DNA from: Planctomycetaceae bacterium
Lineage (GTDB): Bacteria > Planctomycetota > Phycisphaerae > Phycisphaerales > UBA1924
Length of the DNA: 42,221 nt
Direction of reading: 5' to 3'
Assembly (NCBI GenBank): GCA_021294835.1
Contig: JAJTDF010000018.1
Span: 1 to 42,221 of the forward strand
Below the pieces are notes generated by a model, which saw only the letters and a program-made list of their open reading frames with translations, did not search any database and was not told the DNA's origin. A program made the translations under genes and the position numbers. Positions 1 through 8,472 of the stretch are shown here, one piece after another (within the stretch, counting starts at the first letter, position 1; the number at the start of each line of letters is the position of its first letter).

Positions 1-81
1 CAGGCTGACCAGCGGGGCGAGGGAGACGTCGGGGGGAGCGGGGGGGTCGGGGGGTGGGTTGGGGGTGGGGGTGGGGGTCAC
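1..81 (-). CDS. Possible N-terminus of a gene running off the left edge
   Basis: The minus strand is open from a GTG at 79-81 to the window edge. It encodes a proline/threonine-rich stretch followed by a less biased segment ending P-D-V-S-L-A-P-L-V-S-L. An AGGAG-like purine run lies about 9 bases upstream of the GTG. With only 27 codons inside the window no family can be named. The region is also strongly G-rich on the plus strand, so this may be low-complexity spacer rather than a gene. Confidence 0.25.
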   Translation of the reverse strand, partial: MTPTPTPNPPPDPPAPPDVSLAPLVSL

Positions 82-504
82 GGGGCCCTCTCCTGATGGC
101 GGCGGCGCTGGCGGTGCCCGCGGCGGCGTGGTGGGCTGCCGCGGGGGGTCGGATGGGGCGATCATTGGCGGAGGGGCGGGGGAGCGGAGCAGGGGGTGGG
201 CACACATCACTGCGGAAGCACGCACACTTGGGGGCAACGTTGTGCCACAGCGGGCGCATGGGCTTGCGGTGTTGGCCGTCGCTGGGAGAGGCGAACGGAG
301 GCACTGGCTGGCGGCGGGGCACAGAACGGCGAAGGCGGCAGTGAGCACGGCGAGTGTGGGCGGAAGCCGCACACCAAGTGGGTGGTGCTGCTTGGTTGGC
401 CCGCGCATGTCAGGGGGAAGGGGGTGGCGGCCGCGGCTCCTAGACTTGATCTGCGGTTGCGGAGTCTCCGCACTGCTTGGCTGAATTGCCCGGACGGATT
501 CCGC
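82..504. other. Non-coding G-rich leader before the ATPase gene
   Basis: I see no convincing gene here. The first part is low-complexity G/T-rich sequence. The rest is mixed sequence leading up to the ATPase gene. The only structured element is a short palindrome at 458-472, listed separately. The in-frame extension of the ATPase frame through this region (from 196) has no family resemblance, so the gene start was placed at 505. Confidence 0.4.
458..472. promoter_or_regulatory. Perfect 7-bp palindrome upstream of the ATPase gene
   Basis: TGCGGAG and CTCCGCA face each other around a single T, ending 32 bases before the ATG at 505. The position would suit a regulator site controlling the ATPase-PIN pair, but no regulator gene is adjacent and no clear -10/-35 pair was found. 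It could equally be a chance hairpin in GC-rich DNA. Confidence 0.25.
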
Positions 505-1869
505 ATGCTGACCTCGCTGAGCCTCACGAACTTCAAGGCATGGAAGAGCATCGACAGGATGCGGCTCGCGCCGATCACGGCGTTGTTCGGCACCAACTCG
601 TCGGGCAAGTCGAGCGTCTTGCAGTATCTGCTCATGCTCAAGCAGACGGCGGACAGCGCGGATCGGAGCGTCGTGCTGCACCTGGGCGACGACAAGACGC
701 CGGTCAATCTTGGCACGGTGTCCGATGTTTCACACGCCCACGCCGACAAGATGGAGTTGAGCATTGGCCTTGAGTGGACGCTTGCCAAGCCGCTGGACTT
801 GAAGGACCCGGACACTCAGAACACGTCCTTGGTGAAGTCCGACCGGATGTCGTTCGCTTCGAGGGTGGTGGTCAACGGCGGCGGAAAGCTCGTCGTTCCC
901 GGGATGGAGTACGGTTTGGGAGGCACCACCTTCGCACTGGCAAGGCTGGAAGCGAAGGATGCGTATCAACTGTCGACGAATCTGGACGGGTTCGCGTTCA
1001 GGCGGGCCGACGGCCGCCGCTGGCCGATCCCCGGGCCCATCAAGTTCTACGGCTTCGCTGACGAGGTCCGGACGTACCACCAGAACGCTGGCTTTTTGTC
1101 CGAGTTAGAACTCGCCTTCGAGCGGCTGCTTCGCAACGTGTTCTACCTCGGGCCGCTTCGTGACTCTCCCAAGCGCGAGTACACCTGGGCAGGTGGGGAT
1201 CCGGCCGATATGGGGCGCCGCGGCGAGTACGCGGTTGCCGCCATTCTCGCGGCTCGCGAGCGCGGCGAGAAGATCTCGCGCGGCGCGGGCAAGAAGAGAT
1301 ACTCGCTCGAGCAGTACGTCGCCCACTGGCTCAAGGAACTGAAACTCATCGACGAGTTTCGCGTCGAAGAGATCAAAAAGGGAACAAACCTCTACCGGGT
1401 CCACGTGCGGCGCTCGCCGGGCTCGTCCGAAGTGCTCATCACCGACGTCGGGTTCGGCGTCTCTCAGGTCCTGCCCGTGCTCGTCCTGTGCTACTACGCC
1501 CCGGAAGGATCGACCATCCTTTTCGAGCAGCCCGAGATCCACCTGCATCCGAGCGTACAGCGCGGGCTTGCGGACGTTTTCATCGACGCCATGAAGGTGC
1601 GCAAGGTCCAGATCATCGTCGAGAGTCACAGCGAGGATTTTCTCCGTCGGCTTCAACGGCGCGTCGCCGAGGCGCAGGAGATTGACGAGAAGAAGGCTGC
1701 GATCTACTTCTGCGACATCGAGGATGGCGAAGGGAAGTTGACCGAACTGCAACTTGACACCTACGGCAACTTTCTCCAGTGGCCCAAGGACTTCTTCGGC
1801 GATCCGATGGGCGACATCGCTGCGATGCAAGCGGCGGTCATGAAGCGCAGGGGCATCCCGGAGGAGTGA
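505..1869 (+). CDS. AAA/ABC-like ATPase of the DUF3696 / OLD-like type
   Basis: A 454-residue ATPase. The N-terminus has the SMC/RecF-like start (L-x-L-x-N-F-K-A-W) and a Walker A GTNSSGKSS at residues 29-37. Near residue 220 is a segment around Y-L-G-P-L-R-D-S-P, characteristic of DUF3696-type ATPases. The C-terminus has a Walker B ILFEQPEIHLHP at about 338-349 and a V-E-S-H-S-E switch motif at about 372-377. I start at the ATG at 505 because homology-like sequence begins there. The stop at 1867-1869 directly abuts the ATG of the PIN gene, so the two are almost certainly co-transcribed. Such ATPases commonly act as sensors or regulators of a partner effector in phage-defence modules; that role is inferred here. 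Base composition is less GC-extreme than the flanking genes, consistent with transfer. Confidence 0.8.
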   Translation: MLTSLSLTNFKAWKSIDRMRLAPITALFGTNSSGKSSVLQYLLMLKQTADSADRSVVLHLGDDKTPVNLGTVSDVSHAHADKMELSIGLEWTLAKPLDLKDPDTQNTSLVKSDRMSFASRVVVNGGGKLVVPGMEYGLGGTTFALARLEAKDAYQLSTNLDGFAFRRADGRRWPIPGPIKFYGFADEVRTYHQNAGFLSELELAFERLLRNVFYLGPLRDSPKREYTWAGGDPADMGRRGEYAVAAILAARERGEKISRGAGKKRYSLEQYVAHWLKELKLIDEFRVEEIKKGTNLYRVHVRRSPGSSEVLITDVGFGVSQVLPVLVLCYYAPEGSTILFEQPEIHLHPSVQRGLADVFIDAMKVRKVQIIVESHSEDFLRRLQRRVAEAQEIDEKKAAIYFCDIEDGEGKLTELQLDTYGNFLQWPKDFFGDPMGDIAAMQAAVMKRRGIPEE

Positions 1870-2364
1870 ATGGGTGTTGTTATCGATACCAACGTGGCCA
1901 TGGCTGCCTCCCGCCTGTCACCGCAGGCTGATGAGCGTTGCGTCGCGGGGTGCATCAAGCGGCTGTGCGAAGTGCAGACTTCCGGCGGGCTGCTGATCGA
2001 CGACAAGGGCCTGATCCTGCGCGAGTACATCAACAACCTCGGCCTGAAGGGGCAACCCGGGGCTGGTCATGCCTTCGCCAAGTGGGCGCACGACCATCAG
2101 GCAATTCCGGTCAGCGTTCGGCAGGTCGCGATCACTCCAAGGCCGATGGGCGGTTGGCGCCGGTACGACGAGTTCCCGGATCGAGACGAACTGTCAACCT
2201 TCGACAAGAGCGACCAGAAGTTCGTCGCCGTCGCCGTCGCCAGCGAAGAGAATCCGGCCATTCTGAATGCGGTTGATTCCGATTGGTGGAACCATCGCGC
2301 GGCCTTGACCGCCGCTGGTGTTCACGTCGAGTTCCTCTGTCCGCAGCGTGCCCCGCCAGGTTGA
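1870..2364 (+). CDS. PIN-domain nuclease-like protein
   Basis: A 164-residue protein. It opens with the PIN signature V-V-I-D-T-N-V (Asp6), has a second acidic position in L-R-E-Y (Glu52), a third in F-D-K-S-D-Q-K-F (Asp112/Asp115) and a last one in A-V-D-S-D-W-W (Asp136/Asp138). This spacing fits the metal-binding acidic residues of PIN ribonucleases. The ATG follows the ATPase stop with no gap, so the ATPase is the obvious partner. The likely role is an RNase effector whose activity depends on the ATPase; this is inference. There is no small antitoxin gene next to it, so an ordinary VapBC pair is less likely. Confidence 0.7.
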   Translation: MGVVIDTNVAMAASRLSPQADERCVAGCIKRLCEVQTSGGLLIDDKGLILREYINNLGLKGQPGAGHAFAKWAHDHQAIPVSVRQVAITPRPMGGWRRYDEFPDRDELSTFDKSDQKFVAVAVASEENPAILNAVDSDWWNHRAALTAAGVHVEFLCPQRAPPG

Positions 2365-2498
2365 GTGCTTCGAACGGTCAGTCCCCGGCACTCCCTGCCG
2401 ATGCTCTCAGGAACAGTGTGTTCGCGTCCGCCTCAGCGGTGCTGGATCGAGCGGACGAGGTGGCCGATTGCCTGTGCCCACCTTGGAACGATTCGTCC

Positions 2499-3020
2499 TC
2501 ACCTCCCCCCCGCCCGCAACCCCCGCCAGAATCCCACGAACGCCCCGAATCCGCTCGGCAGCAGCGGCCGCAGCCTGGCCCAGCCGCTTTCGGCCTGGGC
2601 GACGGCGTCTTTGGCGGCCTGCTCGAGCTCGTTGGGCAGGTTGCCCACGTCCTGCGGTTGCACGCCCAGGCCGCCGAGCAGGTAGGCGATGCCGCCGGCC
2701 ACCACGCCCACCAGCAGCGCGAGTTTGATCGCCTTGCGGAGCAGGAAGGCCACCAGGAAGGCGACGACGAAGCTCATCGCCAGCAGGTAGCCGCCGTTGA
2801 CCAGGCCCGCGGGCACCGGCAGGGTGGGCAGGCCGTCATACCGCAGGGCCAGCACGCCATACAGCGAGGCCAGGCCGATCAGCACCGCGAGCTTGAAGCT
2901 GGTGCTTCGGAGCGGGGCGAACAGCAGCCCAATGGTGGTGCCGCGGCGCGGGGCGGCCTGCTGGGGTGCGGGGCCTGAGGGCACGGCCGTGTTGCGGGGT
3001 TGAAGGTCGGGGTCGGGCAC
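2499..3020 (-). CDS. Small membrane protein, possibly FUN14-like
   Basis: A 173-residue protein with a proline-rich cytoplasmic start, about three hydrophobic segments (roughly residues 42-62, 74-98 and 99-118), then an acidic/alanine-rich helix and a C-terminal G-F-G-A-F-V-G-F-W-R-G segment. The glycine-rich C-terminal hydrophobic stretch recalls FUN14-family proteins, but the match is weak. The start is a GTG at 3018-3020; no better ATG exists in frame before the first membrane segment. It lies 65 bases downstream of the FlgI-like gene on the same strand. Confidence 0.6.
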   Translation of the reverse strand: MPDPDLQPRNTAVPSGPAPQQAAPRRGTTIGLLFAPLRSTSFKLAVLIGLASLYGVLALRYDGLPTLPVPAGLVNGGYLLAMSFVVAFLVAFLLRKAIKLALLVGVVAGGIAYLLGGLGVQPQDVGNLPNELEQAAKDAVAQAESGWARLRPLLPSGFGAFVGFWRGLRAGGR

Positions 3021-3085
3021 GGGGGGTGTGGGGCGCGGCGGTGTGGGCTGCGGGCGTGGGCCGCGGGCGTGGGGTTGCAGCAGGC

Positions 3086-5140
3086 TCAGTCGCCGGTGGG
3101 GCCCGAACCGGAGGAGCCACCGGCGGGGGCGGGGTTCTGGGGCAGGGGCCGCACCAGCGGGCGGCGGCCGGGCTGGGCGCCGGGGGCTGCGGGGTTGGTG
3201 CCTGCGGGGCTGGCTGCGGGGTTGCGCGGGTCGATGGGCCCGGTGGCGGGGGCGGCGGCCTGGCCGTCGGCCTTCATGGCGGCCTCGCGTTCCTGGGCGG
3301 CGAGGCGATCGGCCTCGGTGGCGGGGCGTTCCTCTGCGGGCGGGGCGGCCTCGGCGGCGGTGATCTGGGCGGCGAGGCGGTCGGTCTGGGTGGAGAAGGC
3401 CCCGCGGATGGCGTTCTGCCGCTGCATCTCGTACAGGGCGCCGATGATCTCGGAGTAGGTGAGGCTGAGGCCGCGCTCGGGGTTGGAGGGGGATGGGGTG
3501 TGGGCCATGAAACGGATGACCGAGCGGATGTCCTCGCTGACGGTGCCGCTGACGACGGCGCCGGTGCGGTAATCGGTGTAGCGGATGCGGACGGTGTCAG
3601 CCCCGGCGCTGTCGGAGGCGAGCATGAGGCGGTCGGCCCAGGCGCTGACGATGGCGGGGCGGCTCACGCGCAGGTCATCACCGAAGATGACCAGTCGGGG
3701 GCGGCCCTGCTGGGTCATGTAGATCAGCGGTTCGCCGGCGGGCAGAAGATCCACCGGGAAGCCGCCGGCGGGGGAGCGCGGGTCGCCGACGACCACGGTG
3801 GTGATGGAGGCGTCGGCCCGCTCCAGCAGGGCCTCGTACGCGGCGATGCGGATCTGCAAAGAACCAGCGGAGGCCAGGGTCCGGAGCTTGTTGTTGATGA
3901 TGGGGTCGGCCCGCATCTGGCCGAGCAGGGAGATGGCCTGGGTGCGAAGGGCTGTGGGCTCGCCGGTGGTGCCGTCGGCGATGTCGAGCAGGAAGGGGGT
4001 GGCGCGGGCGTCGCCCAGGAAGCCGCCGACACGGAGGGCGGCCCAGCGGACGGGCTGCTCGGCGGAGTCATACAGCGGGTAGACGAAGGGCACGGCTGTG
4101 CGGCCGATGGCGCGCAGGGCCCAGGAGAGTTCCTCGGCCAGTTCCGGCTGCTTGACCAGTTCTTCGGCGTAGCGGCGGGCGTAGTCCTCGGGGAAGGCCA
4201 GGTCGATCTGGCCGAACTCGATCAGGCGGATGAAGTCATCGGGCCGCTGCGCGAAAGCGCGGGGGATGCGCAGGCCGACGGTGGTGGCGTTGCGGCCCCG
4301 CGCCGTGGGGCCGTCGTCGCCCGGGCCGGGCGGGAAGCGCGAGTTGATGGCGGCGACGATGGAGCCGGCGCGGGTGTGGCTGGGGTTGTCCAGCACGATC
4401 TCCAGCGCCGAGGGGTCGGTCACATTGCCGCCGCCGAGCACGCGGCCCACGTCACGCCGGAAGGTGTCCTGCCCGGCGGGGGGCATGCCCGCGGCCACCA
4501 GCCCGGCGCCGGCGGGGTCGGCAAAGGGGTTGATGAAGACCGGGCCCCGGGCCTCGGCCATCTTGCGGGTGCGGGCGGAGCCGAAGGGCGTGACCGGGCC
4601 CATGCGCAGTTCGGTGGTCCAGAGCGTGCCGCCCTCAAGGCTGGTGACGGCCGAGCCGGGCAGCGGCCGGACGCGGACATCAAACGGGGTGCCCCGGGGC
4701 ATGCCCGAGGCGATGACACCCTCGACGATGACCACGGCGACGTTGGGATCGGCCAGCACCTGACGCGGGGTGCGTCCGGCCAGCGGACCCTCAGAGAGCG
4801 GGCCGCCCCGGCCGATGCCGCCCCGGGCCAGTTCGCGTTCCATGGTGGAGGCGATGGCCTCGGGCAGGGCTCCGCCGCCGGTGCCGTTGAGACCGACGAC
4901 CAGCCCGTAGCCGCTAACCAGCAGGGGCTGGGTGCCCAGCAGGCGGGCCTCGGCACCGATGGTGCCCCGCAGGGCCGGGGGCGTGTCGCGCACCACCGGC
5001 TCAACGGCGCGGGCCTCGGGGGGCTTTTCGTTGCTGCAGCCGGCCAGCGGGGCCAGCGTGAGGGCCAAGCCGGCCAGTGCCAGCGAGAGGACACGCACGG
5101 CGCGGGTGGGGGAGGAGATGGGCGAGCGGCAAATGGCCAT
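3086..5140 (-). CDS. FlgI-like (flagellar P-ring domain) lipoprotein with HEAT-like repeats
   Basis: A 684-residue secreted protein. A signal peptide ends in a lipobox L-A-G-C (Cys35). Residues about 58-305 resemble the flagellar P-ring protein FlgI, including the diagnostic V-S-G-Y-G-L-V-V-G-L-N-G-T-G (76-88) and a late R-I-P-R-A-F segment. Residues about 325-445 form helical repeats with the W-A-L / A-A-L-R-V-G-G-F-L-G-D-A pattern of HEAT repeats. The tail after about 590 is alanine/proline-rich. FlgI is normally about 350-370 residues and is not a lipoprotein, so this is an enlarged relative. The ATG at 5138-5140 is chosen because it starts just before the signal peptide; the frame stays open upstream to 5446 but there overlaps the zinc-ribbon gene. 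No other flagellar gene is nearby. Confidence 0.75.
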   Translation of the reverse strand: MAICRSPISSPTRAVRVLSLALAGLALTLAPLAGCSNEKPPEARAVEPVVRDTPPALRGTIGAEARLLGTQPLLVSGYGLVVGLNGTGGGALPEAIASTMERELARGGIGRGGPLSEGPLAGRTPRQVLADPNVAVVIVEGVIASGMPRGTPFDVRVRPLPGSAVTSLEGGTLWTTELRMGPVTPFGSARTRKMAEARGPVFINPFADPAGAGLVAAGMPPAGQDTFRRDVGRVLGGGNVTDPSALEIVLDNPSHTRAGSIVAAINSRFPPGPGDDGPTARGRNATTVGLRIPRAFAQRPDDFIRLIEFGQIDLAFPEDYARRYAEELVKQPELAEELSWALRAIGRTAVPFVYPLYDSAEQPVRWAALRVGGFLGDARATPFLLDIADGTTGEPTALRTQAISLLGQMRADPIINNKLRTLASAGSLQIRIAAYEALLERADASITTVVVGDPRSPAGGFPVDLLPAGEPLIYMTQQGRPRLVIFGDDLRVSRPAIVSAWADRLMLASDSAGADTVRIRYTDYRTGAVVSGTVSEDIRSVIRFMAHTPSPSNPERGLSLTYSEIIGALYEMQRQNAIRGAFSTQTDRLAAQITAAEAAPPAEERPATEADRLAAQEREAAMKADGQAAAPATGPIDPRNPAASPAGTNPAAPGAQPGRRPLVRPLPQNPAPAGGSSGSGPTGD

Positions 5141-5250
5141 AGTGATGGAGGATGGTTGCAGGGCTGGGCAACGCACGCAGTGGGGGAGGTGGGGGGTGGG
5201 CCCGGAGGGGGGTGGGCCGGCGGGGAGTGGGTTGCTGGTGTGGGCGAGGG

Positions 5251-5775
5251 TTATCCGGCGGCGGGGCCGCTGGGGTTGCGGGGCGCGGCGGGGCCGGGGG
5301 GCTGTTGGGGGTGTGTGCGGGGGGCGGGCTGGGAGGCGTGCAGGATCCGGCCGCATTCCGGACAGGGCTGGGCGGCGGGCAGGCCTTGGAGGTTGTACCC
5401 GCAGTTGGGGCAGCGACCGGGGCGGGTGCGGGCGGCGAGGTACCACATCAGCCCGGCGAGGGCGGCGAAGAGCACTGTGGGGAGCCAGAGCGGCGCGACG
5501 GCGTAGCCCATGCCCATGATGCCGCTACGTTCAAACCACCAGAACATGTCGCTGGTGGCGTGGGTCGGCTCGACACGGATTGCGGTGGAGTCCAGCCCAC
5601 CAGGATTGCCAAGCAGGCCGAAGGCCCCATGACCGACGACAAAGGCGGTGGTGGCGTTGATCGCGAGGTAGAAGTTGAACCAAACGGTGGCGATGTGGGT
5701 GAGCAGCAGCAGCCCGGCGAGCAGCGCGAAAACCCAGGCGAAGCGGCGGCGGATTGGGTGGATGCGGGCGGGCAT
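5251..5775 (-). CDS. Membrane protein with C-terminal zinc ribbon
   Basis: A 174-residue protein with an N-terminal hydrophobic segment (about 12-35), a second near residues 92-112, and then a C-x-x-C pair pattern: C-P-N-C-G-Y-N-L-Q-G-L-P followed by C-P-E-C-G. This is a rubredoxin-like zinc ribbon. The tail is proline-rich. The same membrane plus zinc-ribbon layout recurs in the gene at 12726-13442, and I regard it as a lineage-typical family of unknown function. The ATG at 5773-5775 fits the first membrane segment. Confidence 0.65.
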   Translation of the reverse strand: MPARIHPIRRRFAWVFALLAGLLLLTHIATVWFNFYLAINATTAFVVGHGAFGLLGNPGGLDSTAIRVEPTHATSDMFWWFERSGIMGMGYAVAPLWLPTVLFAALAGLMWYLAARTRPGRCPNCGYNLQGLPAAQPCPECGRILHASQPAPRTHPQQPPGPAAPRNPSGPAAG

Positions 5776-5861
5776 GGTGGCCGCGGGACTGCTGCGAAAT
5801 GGTAGTGGCGGGGGTCTCGGTCAGGTCACAACCGATGGCCGATGGAGCACGGTTCCGGGGG

Positions 5862-7694
5862 TCAGGCCGGAGATTCCAGCAACGCCCGCACGGAGGCGAC
5901 GGTGTCGGCCTGCTCGGCGGGCTTGTCATCTCGGATGCGGGCGATGCGCGGGAAACGCAGGGCCAGGCCCGCGGCGTGTCGGCGGCTTTCCTGCACGCCC
6001 TGGAAGGCGATCTGAAAGACCATGACCGGCTTGACCGAGACGAACGCGCTGCTGCGGGCGCCGGGCAACTGGTTGGCGCGAATAAAGGCGTCCACGCGCG
6101 CGATCTCGGCATCGGTCAGGCCCGAGTAGGCCTTGGCGATGGGCACCAGGCGGCCCTGGCCGGGATGGGGGCCGGTCCACACCGCGAAGGTGTAATCGGT
6201 GTACAGCGCGGCGCGGCGGCCGGAGCCGCGCTGGGCGTGGATGAGCACCGCATCGATGGCGAAGGGGTCGAGCTTCCACTTGTACCAGCCCCGGGGCGTG
6301 GAAGATGGTGCCGCGTCGGGGTCGGTGGACTGGCTGTGCGTCTGCGGCTCGGAGTCGGCGTGCTCGTCGCTGTCGTCATCGTCGCCATCGGGGCCCAGAG
6401 CCGAGCGGCCGATGGTGTACGGCGCCTCGGCGTGCTTGAGCATCAGGCCTTCTGCACGCAGGGCCCGGGCGGTGGCGCGGCGCTCGGTGAGCGACGGCCA
6501 ATCGGGCTCATTCAGCAGCGGGGAGAGCCGCAGCGGGCGGCCCGGGCTGGCGGGCGTCGCGGCCAGCAGATCCTCCAGGGCGGCGCGGCGGCGGCGGAGC
6601 GGCCAGGCGCGAAGGTCCTCGCTGTCGAGTTCCAGAAGGTCAAAGGCCACGAAGACCACCGGCACGTCGTAGAACAGCAGGCCGCCGCCTTTGGCCCCGG
6701 CGATGACGCGGTTGATGCGGGTCTGCAAGGCGGCGAACCCGAGCGGGCGGTCGCCGTCGTACGCCAGCAGTTCGCCGTCCAGCACGCACGGGCGGGGCAG
6801 ATCGCCGGCGGCGGCGAGCACATCGGGGAAGTTGTCGGAGATGAGTTCCTCGCCGCGCGACCAGATGGCGATGCTGCGGGGGGTGTGGCTTGCGTCGCGG
6901 GCGATGAGTTGGGCGCGGATGCCGTCGAACTTCCACTCGGCCAGGAACTGGCTACGGGGGCCGAGGGTTTCGATGCGCACATCCGGCGGCAGCGGGCGGG
7001 CGAGGCAGAAGGGGTAGGGGCGGTGCGGCGCGGTGCTCGTCGCGGCGGTGTCGCCGGCGGGTGCACGGTCGGCGGCGTGTTCCGGAGCGGTCAGGCGGGC
7101 GAAGTCGGCGGGCGTGGGGTCCCATCGGCCGGCAGCGCGGGCCTCAACAACGGCGCGGGGCAGTTCGAAGGCCTCGGCCAGCGCCCGCAGCGCCAGCGTG
7201 CGCGACACCCCGACGCGGAAGGTGCCGGAGATGAGCTTGTGAAACAGGAAGCGCTCCGCGGCGGTGGGCAGCGTGGCCCAGGTGTCGCGCAGGCTGCGGG
7301 CACGGGCGGCGGGGCCAAGCCGGGCCAGCGGCACGATGCGGGCGGTGATCAGGTCGGCGAGGTTGTCGGAGACGGGCTGGGCGGCGGTGGGCTCAGAAGC
7401 ACCACAGGCCGCAGGCGGGTCGGGCAGCAGCAGGGCGAGGGTCTCGCCGAAGTCGCCGACGGAGGCGAGGCATTCGTCGATGAGCCACTCAGGCAGGTCG
7501 GCCACTTCGGCGGCGGCGGCCCGCAGTTCGGACCGGGGCACCACCCGCTTGAGGCGGCGGCCGGAGAACAGCCACAGGGCCCACGCGGCATCGGCCGGGG
7601 CGGCCTGACGGAAGTAGGTGCGCAGGGCCTCGGCCTTGGCGGTGGTGCTGGTGGTGGTGTCCAGTCGGTGATAAAGGGCGGCGAAGCGGCGCAT
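5862..7694 (-). CDS. ATP-dependent DNA ligase (cisplatin-damage-response type)
   Basis: A 610-residue ligase. The N-terminal DNA-binding domain has the family opening (M-R-R-F-A-A-L-Y ... A-A-W-A-L-W-L-F-S-G-R-R) seen in the bacterial group described as cisplatin-damage-response ligases. The adenylation motif I is K-F-D-G-I-R with Lys255 as the attacking residue. Motif V (W-Y-K-W-K-L) is near 470, followed by the OB-fold with Y-T-D-Y-T-F-A-V-W. An acidic, serine-rich insertion of about 38 residues (431-468) interrupts the usual G-R to W-x-K-W-K link. The ATG at 7692-7694 marks the conserved start. The helicase and exonuclease genes that often accompany this ligase family are absent here. Confidence 0.88.
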   Translation of the reverse strand: MRRFAALYHRLDTTTSTTAKAEALRTYFRQAAPADAAWALWLFSGRRLKRVVPRSELRAAAAEVADLPEWLIDECLASVGDFGETLALLLPDPPAACGASEPTAAQPVSDNLADLITARIVPLARLGPAARARSLRDTWATLPTAAERFLFHKLISGTFRVGVSRTLALRALAEAFELPRAVVEARAAGRWDPTPADFARLTAPEHAADRAPAGDTAATSTAPHRPYPFCLARPLPPDVRIETLGPRSQFLAEWKFDGIRAQLIARDASHTPRSIAIWSRGEELISDNFPDVLAAAGDLPRPCVLDGELLAYDGDRPLGFAALQTRINRVIAGAKGGGLLFYDVPVVFVAFDLLELDSEDLRAWPLRRRRAALEDLLAATPASPGRPLRLSPLLNEPDWPSLTERRATARALRAEGLMLKHAEAPYTIGRSALGPDGDDDDSDEHADSEPQTHSQSTDPDAAPSSTPRGWYKWKLDPFAIDAVLIHAQRGSGRRAALYTDYTFAVWTGPHPGQGRLVPIAKAYSGLTDAEIARVDAFIRANQLPGARSSAFVSVKPVMVFQIAFQGVQESRRHAAGLALRFPRIARIRDDKPAEQADTVASVRALLESPA

Positions 7695-7706
7695 ACGCTG
7701 AGATGG

Positions 7707-8450
7707 ATGGTTGGAAGGCCCGTGACAGCACAGCGGCAGGCAGGCCGGCAGCGCAGCAGGGCGGCGGGCGCGGTGGCGTTGGCGGCCGGGCTGGGCGGCG
7801 GGGTGGTCTGGGGGCTGGTGGTGGCGGGGCTGAGCGGGTGCGACAAGGGCCACACGGTGGTGCCGGGGCTGGGGGCACAGAGTGCCGCGGAGACCTTCAC
7901 GGCTTTGGCACCGGAGCGGGTGCGGGTGCATCCGCTGTCGCGCGTGGGGCGGGCGGTGGGGATGGGCCCGGCGTCGGACGCGGACCTGCGCGATGAGGAT
8001 GCGCGGCCCAAACTGGTGCTGCACATCGAGGCGGTGGACGCGTGGGGCCGGAGCGTGCAGTGGCCGGTGGAGGTGGAGGTGCGCTGCGCCGGCGTGCGCG
8101 GACGGCCGAGCGGCGAGGAAGCGGGTGAACGCGGGGCAGTGGTGAACGCGGACGCGGCGGTGGTCTGGCGGCGGTCGCTGCTGACAGGGGAGGCGAACGC
8201 GGGGGCGTTTGACTGGATCTCACGCAGCTATGTGCTGGTGCTGGAACTGCCGGCCGAGTGGGGCGTGGGGCTGTACAAGAGCGGCGGGGCCGGCGGAGGT
8301 GGGGCCGATACCAAAACAACAAGTGCCGATGTCCCTGCGGGCGCAGACGCAGATGCGGTACTCCCGCTCTCGGTGACGGTGGACGTGCTGCTTCCGGACG
8401 GCACGATGCGGCGTCTGGAAGCGGGCGGCGAGGTGCGGGCGGGGGAGTGA
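7707..8450 (+). CDS. Predicted lipoprotein of unknown function
   Basis: A 247-residue protein with a basic N-terminus, a long hydrophobic segment (about residues 20-43) and a lipobox-like L-S-G-C. The remainder is mostly beta-like sequence with a central V-E-V-E-V segment and a glycine-rich linker (about residues 190-198). It is divergent from the ligase gene, with only 12 bases between the two ATGs (7694 and 7707), so both promoters must lie inside the opposite coding region or transcripts are leaderless. I do not recognise a family. Confidence 0.6.
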   Translation: MVGRPVTAQRQAGRQRSRAAGAVALAAGLGGGVVWGLVVAGLSGCDKGHTVVPGLGAQSAAETFTALAPERVRVHPLSRVGRAVGMGPASDADLRDEDARPKLVLHIEAVDAWGRSVQWPVEVEVRCAGVRGRPSGEEAGERGAVVNADAAVVWRRSLLTGEANAGAFDWISRSYVLVLELPAEWGVGLYKSGGAGGGGADTKTTSADVPAGADADAVLPLSVTVDVLLPDGTMRRLEAGGEVRAGE

Positions 8451-8472
8451 GCGGAGTCCGGGCCGGGCGGCC

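Noticed and set aside
2966..5506. Long plus-strand open frame opposite the FlgI-like gene
   Set aside because: Glycine/alanine-rich low-complexity translation with no motif; it mirrors the real minus-strand gene, an expected effect of very high GC.
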